Shown one piece after another: positions 6,124-9,951 of a DNA stretch of 9,951 nt. The stretch lies in assembly GCA_030635485.1 (NCBI GenBank), contig DAOVYS010000083.1, positions 1 through 9,951 of the forward strand, read 5' to 3'. Made by a program: the position numbers and the translations under genes. Source of the stretch: Pseudomonadota bacterium (GTDB lineage: Bacteria; Desulfobacterota; Desulfobulbia; Desulfobulbales; DAOVYS01). The notes under the pieces are model-generated. The model searched no databases and was not told the origin of the DNA. It saw only the letters and a program-made list of their open reading frames with translations. The first letter of the stretch is position 1. Every line of letters starts with the position of its first letter.

Positions 6124-7140
6124 ATGCAACAGGATAAATTCCCAGATCGAGAGAATCAACTGCTGGATTCGTTCAAGCGATCCATCACCTATCTCAGGAT
6201 TTCTTTGACGGATCGGTGCAACCTGCGCTGTATCTATTGTACCCCCAAGGATGACCATGCCAAACTTGCCTTTGGCGAATTGTTGACATATGAGGAACTT
6301 TTGAGGATTGTCTCTATTGCCGTTCGTCTGGGGATCAATAAGGTCCGGCTTACCGGAGGCGAACCGCTGCTCAGACGGAACGTTCTCTCGTTTATAAAGA
6401 GACTTACGGCGATCCCAGGCCTTAACGATATCCGTATTACGACGAACGGCACCTGCCTCACCGATTTTTCCAGGGATCTTTATACTGCTGGAATCAGAAA
6501 GCTTAATATCAGTCTGGACACACTTAAACCTCGCCGTTTTGAACAGATCTCAGGCGCGGATCTGTTTTCAAAAGTCTGGTCCGGGATCCAGGAGGTGAAG
6601 GAACAGGGCTTTTACACTGTGAAGATAAACATGGTTGTCATGAGGGGTGTTAATGATGATGAGCTTGTTGATTTCGGCAGATTGTCAATTGACGAACCGT
6701 TTCAGGTGAGGTTTATAGAATTCATGCCGATCGGGGAAAAGACATCCTGGAGCAATGAGATGTATATGCCTATGGAGGAAATAAAGAAAAGGCTCGAATC
6801 CATGGGCCGGCTCAGCCCTGTTAAGACCGGGTCGATGGAAGGCCCTGCCAGGGTATATCGATTTGATGGAGCGGCCGGCGCTATTGGTTTCATCAGTCCT
6901 GTCAGCCACCGCTTCTGCAGTAAATGCAATCGGTTGCGCCTCACATCGGAAGGCAGACTTCGTTCCTGTCTCCTGCTTGACAGGGAAACCGATCTCAAGG
7001 CCATCCTGCGCAGTGGAGGGTCTGATGAGGATATCAAAAACGTCTTTATTGAGACAATCCTGAATAAACCGGAAGGTCATACGCTTCAGGAGGGAAATCC
7101 GGTTAACTGCCATGGCCGGATGTCCAGGATCGGGGGATGA
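6124..7140 (+). CDS. moaA: GTP 3',8-cyclase MoaA (radical SAM, molybdopterin biosynthesis)
   Basis: MoaA is the radical-SAM enzyme that converts GTP to 3',8-cyclo-7,8-dihydro-GTP, the first step of molybdenum (and tungsten) cofactor synthesis, acting with MoaC. The 338-residue protein has the radical-SAM cluster motif C32-x3-C36-x2-C39 in DRCNLRCIYC, a GGEPLLR motif, the second 4Fe-4S cluster ligands C265, C268 and C282 (FCSKCNRLRLTSEGRLRSC), and the essential GG ending (MSRIGG). The start follows directly after an in-frame TAA, and no later in-frame ATG precedes the cluster, so ATG 6124 is well supported, although the upstream bases are a C run with no Shine-Dalgarno. It lies 72 bp after dfsP. 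The pairing of a selenoprotein and a Mo-cofactor gene is suggestive only. Confidence 0.97.
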   Translation: MQQDKFPDRENQLLDSFKRSITYLRISLTDRCNLRCIYCTPKDDHAKLAFGELLTYEELLRIVSIAVRLGINKVRLTGGEPLLRRNVLSFIKRLTAIPGLNDIRITTNGTCLTDFSRDLYTAGIRKLNISLDTLKPRRFEQISGADLFSKVWSGIQEVKEQGFYTVKINMVVMRGVNDDELVDFGRLSIDEPFQVRFIEFMPIGEKTSWSNEMYMPMEEIKKRLESMGRLSPVKTGSMEGPARVYRFDGAAGAIGFISPVSHRFCSKCNRLRLTSEGRLRSCLLLDRETDLKAILRSGGSDEDIKNVFIETILNKPEGHTLQEGNPVNCHGRMSRIGG

Positions 7141-7146
7141 GTTTAA

Positions 7147-7163
7147 GGTGGGCATAGCCCACC
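7147..7163. repeat. REP-like palindrome GGTGGGC-ATA-GCCCACC
   Basis: A perfect 7-bp stem with an ATA loop begins 6 bp after the moaA stop. It has no following T tract, so it is a poor intrinsic terminator. The sequence resembles the GGTGGGCAnnGCCCACC palindromes scattered between genes in many bacteria. It could still protect the moaA mRNA 3' end. It belongs to a 335-bp stretch without genes (7141-7475), whose remaining content is the hairpin at 7197-7238 and the element at 7278-7439. Confidence 0.6.
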
Positions 7164-7196
7164 CTATGACTGAAAAATTTCTACGATTGGGGCACT

Positions 7197-7254
7197 GGTA
7201 AACACTTACACCCCCGGGGGTTCCCGTAAGTTCGTACCCCTGGTGAACGGTTAC
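7197..7254. repeat. Compound palindrome with CCCCCGGGGG core and a degenerate direct repeat
   Basis: GGTA (7197-7200) and ACTTAC (7204-7209) pair with GTAAGT (7226-7231) and TACC (7235-7238), enclosing CCCCCGGGGG (7211-7220). The left arm region (CACTGGTAAACACTTACA, 7193-7210) recurs in altered form as CCCTGGTGAACGGTTACA (7238-7255), with 14 of 18 bases the same. The arrangement is like REP/BIME-type intergenic repeats. No coding or promoter role is visible. Confidence 0.5.
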
Positions 7255-7273
7255 ATCAAATGTGATAATTATC

Positions 7274-7443
7274 TGTAGGGTATCTTGAATAATTTAGGAT
7301 TTTCGTTCGAGGTCAAGGAACAGTAAAAATGAAAAAGCACCCATTCGGGTATAAACTCCGCATATTAAGTATATGTGAGCATTTTTCATTTTTGCTGTGA
7401 CGCCGAAATCGGACGAAAAGACAATTATTCAAGATGGCCTGTA
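7274..7443 (+). mobile_element. MITE-like inverted-repeat element, copy B (162 bp, flanked by TGTA duplications)
   Basis: The element body is 7278-7439, inverted relative to copy A. It begins GGGTATCTTGAATAATT and ends with the complement of GGCCATCTTGAATAATT. Direct repeats TGTA at 7274-7277 and 7440-7443 differ from those of copy A, which is what independent insertions would leave. Copy B has 18 more bases in its centre, including a small hairpin ACCC-ATTC-GGGT (7339-7350), plus about six substitutions. Two of these change one stem pair from G-C to A-T and another from T-A to T·G in the gene-sense RNA, so pairing is kept. The GGCC end faces the pepF-type gene, 36 bp from its ATG. No coding capacity is present. 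Confidence 0.8.
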
Positions 7444-7464
7444 GTTATTGAGAGGTCAGAAAAC

Positions 7465-7470
7465 AAGGAG
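7465..7470 (+). promoter_or_regulatory. Strong Shine-Dalgarno site of the oligoendopeptidase gene
   Basis: AAGGAG lies five bases before ATG 7476 and fixes that start. It is the clearest ribosome-binding site in the window, and lies between the right end of repeat element copy B and the gene. Confidence 0.85.
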
Positions 7471-7475
7471 TTCAC

Positions 7476-9248
7476 ATGAGTGATAATCTGAATGAGCGGC
7501 TGGGAACTGGTAATGTGGTGTGGAACCTTAAGGATCTTTATGATGGTGTCACGGATTCTGCAATTGATAAGGAGATCGGCCGCTGTGAGGCGGAAGCCGG
7601 GGATCTTAATGCAGGTTATAGCGGCAGGGTGGATTTGCTTGATGAAATTGAATTTTTGAAGCTGGTCACTCGTCTTGAAGCGCTGGCCGCGGCTATGGGT
7701 GGGATCGGAACATTTGCCTATCTCAATTTCAGCACCAGGACGCAGGATCCCGAGGCAGGGGCCTTTATGCAGAAGGTCAGGGAGATTAACAGCCGGATCG
7801 GCAAGGAGACACTCTTTTTTGAGCTGGAATGGGCCGCGCTTCCCAGGGAAAAGGCCGACCAACTGTTAGCTGCGTCAAGGTTAAGCCATTTTCGCCATTA
7901 TCTTGAAACGCTCAGGCGTTTTGCACCGCACCTGCTTTCCCGGATCGAGGAGGGGCTGTTGCTTGAGATGGCGCCGGTGGGACGAGGAAGCTGGAATATT
8001 TTGTTTGACAAGATCATGGGCCATCTCAAATTCGGAAAAGATGAAAGGAGTGAAGAAGAGGTGCTCACCGACCTTTATGACAATGATCGGGAGGTTCGGA
8101 AACAGGCTGCCGCTGATTTGACAAAGGGGCTTAACAGTCGGCTTCACATCTTTACGCATATCTTCAATACCCTGCTTGCTGAAAAGATGATCAGTGACCG
8201 TTTAAGAAAGTATGATTCCTGGCTCGACTCCATGAATCTCAACAATGAACTCCCTGACAGGACGGTGGATGTGCTCATCAATGCCGTGACCTCAAGGTAC
8301 GACATCCCGATGCGCTACTACCATATCAAGCGCGAAATTTTGAAATTTCCGGAACTGACCGATTATGACAGGTACGCACCTTTGCCGAACCTCCCTGGTG
8401 ATGAGATTCCCTGGCATGAATGCACGGAAATGGTGATAAAGGCATTTCATAATTTCTCGCCTGAAATGGGAGACATTGCCGCAAAATTCTTTGACCGTGG
8501 CTGGATACACGCACCTGTTACAGAAGGCAAGCGGGGCGGGGCCTTTGCTCACCCATGCGTTCCTGATGTGCATCCTTACATCATGGTCAATTACACGGGC
8601 AACTTAAGGGATGTCTCCACCGTGGCCCACGAACTGGGGCACGGTATTCATCAGTACCTGGCCGCGGAATGCGGTTATTTCAACAGCAGCACCCCCCTTG
8701 TCCTTGCAGAGACAGCCTCGGTATTCGGTGAACTCCTAGTCTTTAATTTTCAGCTCGATTGTCTTTCCGATGAAAAAGAACGGCGCGCCTTTACATGCCA
8801 GAAACTGGAATCAATTTTTGCAACCGCGTTTCGTCAGGTGGCAATGAACCGGTTTGAGGAGCTGACCCATAATGCGAGGAGAAATAGCGGCGAGCTTTCA
8901 TCCGACGAGATCTCGGAGTATTGGCTTGAAACACAGAGGGCCATGTTCGGTGATTCAGTAAACCTGACCGACGATTACTCCATCTGGTGGTCCTACATCC
9001 CCCATTTTCTGTCTACTCCCGGCTATGTTTACTCCTATGCCTTTGGCGAACTTCTGGTCCTGGCCCTGTACAGTCTTTACAAAAAAGAGGGGGAATCCTT
9101 TGTGCCCAAGTATATGCAGCTTCTACGAAGCGGAGGCAGCGAATCGCCCGTCGAACTTCTCAGGCCGTTTGGAGTAAATCTGGATGACTCCCGGTTCTGG
9201 AACGAGGGACTTGATATCATAAGTTTGATGCTGGATAGTGTGGAATAG
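7476..9248 (+). CDS. M3 family oligoendopeptidase (PepF type)
   Basis: A 590-residue zinc metallopeptidase of family M3 that cleaves oligopeptides in the cytoplasm, probably for peptide turnover. The zinc motif HELGHGIHQ has ligands H385 and H389 with catalytic E386; the third ligand is E412 in LAETASVFGE, at the spacing expected for M3 enzymes. The C-terminal region has the WWSYIPHFLSTPGYVYSYAFGELL segment type that contributes substrate-binding His/Tyr residues. The N-terminal half is helical, as in the pepF/M3 clade. Length is normal for this clade (about 560-620). No signal peptide is present. The start is set by AAGGAG. It appears to be a single-gene unit, with a repeat element immediately upstream and repeats downstream. 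The substrate range cannot be read from the sequence. Confidence 0.95.
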   Translation: MSDNLNERLGTGNVVWNLKDLYDGVTDSAIDKEIGRCEAEAGDLNAGYSGRVDLLDEIEFLKLVTRLEALAAAMGGIGTFAYLNFSTRTQDPEAGAFMQKVREINSRIGKETLFFELEWAALPREKADQLLAASRLSHFRHYLETLRRFAPHLLSRIEEGLLLEMAPVGRGSWNILFDKIMGHLKFGKDERSEEEVLTDLYDNDREVRKQAAADLTKGLNSRLHIFTHIFNTLLAEKMISDRLRKYDSWLDSMNLNNELPDRTVDVLINAVTSRYDIPMRYYHIKREILKFPELTDYDRYAPLPNLPGDEIPWHECTEMVIKAFHNFSPEMGDIAAKFFDRGWIHAPVTEGKRGGAFAHPCVPDVHPYIMVNYTGNLRDVSTVAHELGHGIHQYLAAECGYFNSSTPLVLAETASVFGELLVFNFQLDCLSDEKERRAFTCQKLESIFATAFRQVAMNRFEELTHNARRNSGELSSDEISEYWLETQRAMFGDSVNLTDDYSIWWSYIPHFLSTPGYVYSYAFGELLVLALYSLYKKEGESFVPKYMQLLRSGGSESPVELLRPFGVNLDDSRFWNEGLDIISLMLDSVE

Positions 9249-9322
9249 GTAGGAATCGACTCTCCTGGGTAAACCAATATTTACATGCGCCGCTCTTTAA
9301 GTTTTCAAGTAAATCAGTTAAG

Positions 9323-9350
9323 CTAAAGGCTAAAGGCCAAAGGCTAAAGG
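9323..9350. repeat. Tandem heptamer array (CTAAAGG x4)
   Basis: Four head-to-tail copies of the 7-bp unit CTAAAGG; the third has one change (CCAAAGG). The array ends five bases before a perfect palindrome. Slippage could make its length variable. Such units are not a CRISPR because there are no spacers. Confidence 0.8.
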
Positions 9351-9354
9351 CTCC

Positions 9355-9379
9355 GTTCGGAAATGTAACATTTCCGAAC
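9355..9379. repeat. Perfect 25-bp palindrome upstream of cheR
   Basis: The arm GTTCGGAAATGT (9355-9366) and its exact complement ACATTTCCGAAC (9368-9379) flank a central A. As RNA it would make an 11-bp stem with a UAA loop. It is not followed by a T tract on the plus strand. It could be an operator for a dimeric regulator or one copy of a dispersed REP-like repeat. It lies 49 bp before the cheR start, within a 180-bp gap that otherwise holds no gene. Confidence 0.75.
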
Positions 9380-9428
9380 ATACACTAACTATCCTGACAT
9401 AAAATTTTTATTGCCCGTAAACCAGCAG

Positions 9429-9951
9429 ATGAACCCCTCCGGAAATTTTCTAAAAGAAATCCCGTCCATGTCGGCAAAGACCTTTGCCGATTTCAGCGCC
9501 CTTATAAAAGCTCAACTCGGTATACGGATGAACACCGGGAAGAGGGTGATGCTGGAAAGCCGGTTCAGGAAGAGAGTGGTACAGCTCGGTCTTGATTCTT
9601 ATGAAGAGTACTATGAATTCGTGATCGTTTCCAAGCGCAAGACAGGAGATGAACTGCCTCTCATGTTCAACATGGTGACCACTAACAAGACCGATTTTTT
9701 TCGTGAATCTAGTCATTTCGAGTACATGACCCGGAATATTCTGCCGGAATTGACACGTGTGGGCAGTCCCATGTTCAAGCGGTATATCAGGATATGGAGC
9801 GCAGCCTGCTCCTCGGGCGAAGAGCCATACACCCTGGCTATGGTTGCTGACGAATTTTGTTATACACGTTCTGGATTCAGCTTTTCTCTGCTTGCGACCG
9901 ACATCTCGACAAAGGTGCTCAACCTCGGAATAGCGGGAATTTATGATGAGA
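9429..9951 (+). CDS. cheR: Chemotaxis protein methyltransferase CheR (5' part, cut by window end)
   Basis: CheR methylates glutamates on the cytoplasmic part of chemoreceptors with S-adenosylmethionine, setting receptor sensitivity during adaptation. The 174 complete codons seen here hold an N-terminal helical domain (about residues 14-75, FADFSALIKAQLGIRM onward), then the family motif VTTNKTDFFRE followed by HFEYM, and the SAM-binding motif WSAACSSGEEPYTLAM (W123 to about 138), then LLATDIST. The rest of the SAM domain runs off the window. The first ATG is used; a second in-frame ATG at 9468 (MSAKTFADF) is a reasonable alternative, and neither has a strong ribosome site. No other chemotaxis gene is visible. 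A palindrome and a heptamer array lie just upstream and could affect its expression. Confidence 0.92.
   Translation, partial: MNPSGNFLKEIPSMSAKTFADFSALIKAQLGIRMNTGKRVMLESRFRKRVVQLGLDSYEEYYEFVIVSKRKTGDELPLMFNMVTTNKTDFFRESSHFEYMTRNILPELTRVGSPMFKRYIRIWSAACSSGEEPYTLAMVADEFCYTRSGFSFSLLATDISTKVLNLGIAGIYDE

Noticed and set aside
6685..7155. 156-codon open frame on the minus strand
   Set aside because: Antisense to the conserved C-terminal cluster region of moaA; shadow frame.
7147..7163. Intrinsic terminator for moaA
   Set aside because: The hairpin is strong, but the following bases are CTATGAC with no T tract, so it is recorded as a REP-like palindrome instead.
7425..7862. 145-codon open frame on the minus strand
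   Set aside because: Covers the start of the oligoendopeptidase gene and the end of the repeat element; no family features and no ribosome site.
9323..9350. CRISPR-like array
   Set aside because: The units are 7 bp with no spacers; this is a simple tandem repeat.

Overview
The window (about 10 kb, mid-GC) reads like the chromosome of a Desulfobacterota/deltaproteobacterium-type anaerobe. The reasons are the run tsaD–DUF2062–rsmA, a DUF166-family gene interrupted by an in-frame TGA that looks like a selenocysteine codon, a neighbouring molybdopterin gene, and intergenic spaces rich in palindromes. The taxonomic call is inference from gene content; no rRNA gene is present.

Left block (1-3753, plus strand): a gene-free leader with several hairpins, then tsaD (tRNA t6A synthesis), a DUF2062 membrane protein whose start overlaps the tsaD stop, rsmA/ksgA (16S rRNA dimethylation), and a YqhD/BDH-like iron-type alcohol dehydrogenase. 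The tight spacing suggests one transcription unit for translation-quality functions, with the dehydrogenase added at the end. The dehydrogenase converges on, and overlaps by 41 bp at the 3' ends, a minus-strand DUF3108 exported protein (3713-4585).

Middle block (4586-7140): a 400-bp gene-free stretch carries copy A of a 144-bp non-coding inverted-repeat element. It is followed by a small unrecognised protein with a helix-turn-helix-like C-terminal half, then the DUF166 gene (dfsP type), whose UGA at 5728-5730 is followed by a hairpin with a GGA loop at the right distance for a bacterial SECIS, then moaA. The neighbourhood of a selenoprotein and a molybdenum-cofactor gene fits an anaerobe using Sec/Mo or W enzymes, but no enzyme of that kind lies in the window.

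Right block (7141-9951): a 335-bp gene-free stretch holds REP-like palindromes and copy B (162 bp) of the same element in inverted orientation. Then come a PepF-type M3 oligoendopeptidase, an intergenic region with a CTAAAGG heptamer array and a perfect 25-bp palindrome, and the start of a cheR chemotaxis methyltransferase cut off by the window edge.

The most notable points are (1) the probable selenoprotein, which a standard annotation would split into two fragments, and (2) the MITE-like element. Its two copies have 17-bp terminal inverted repeats and different 4-bp target duplications. Each sits 34-36 bp upstream of a start codon in the same orientation relative to the downstream gene, and the differences between the copies preserve the central stem.
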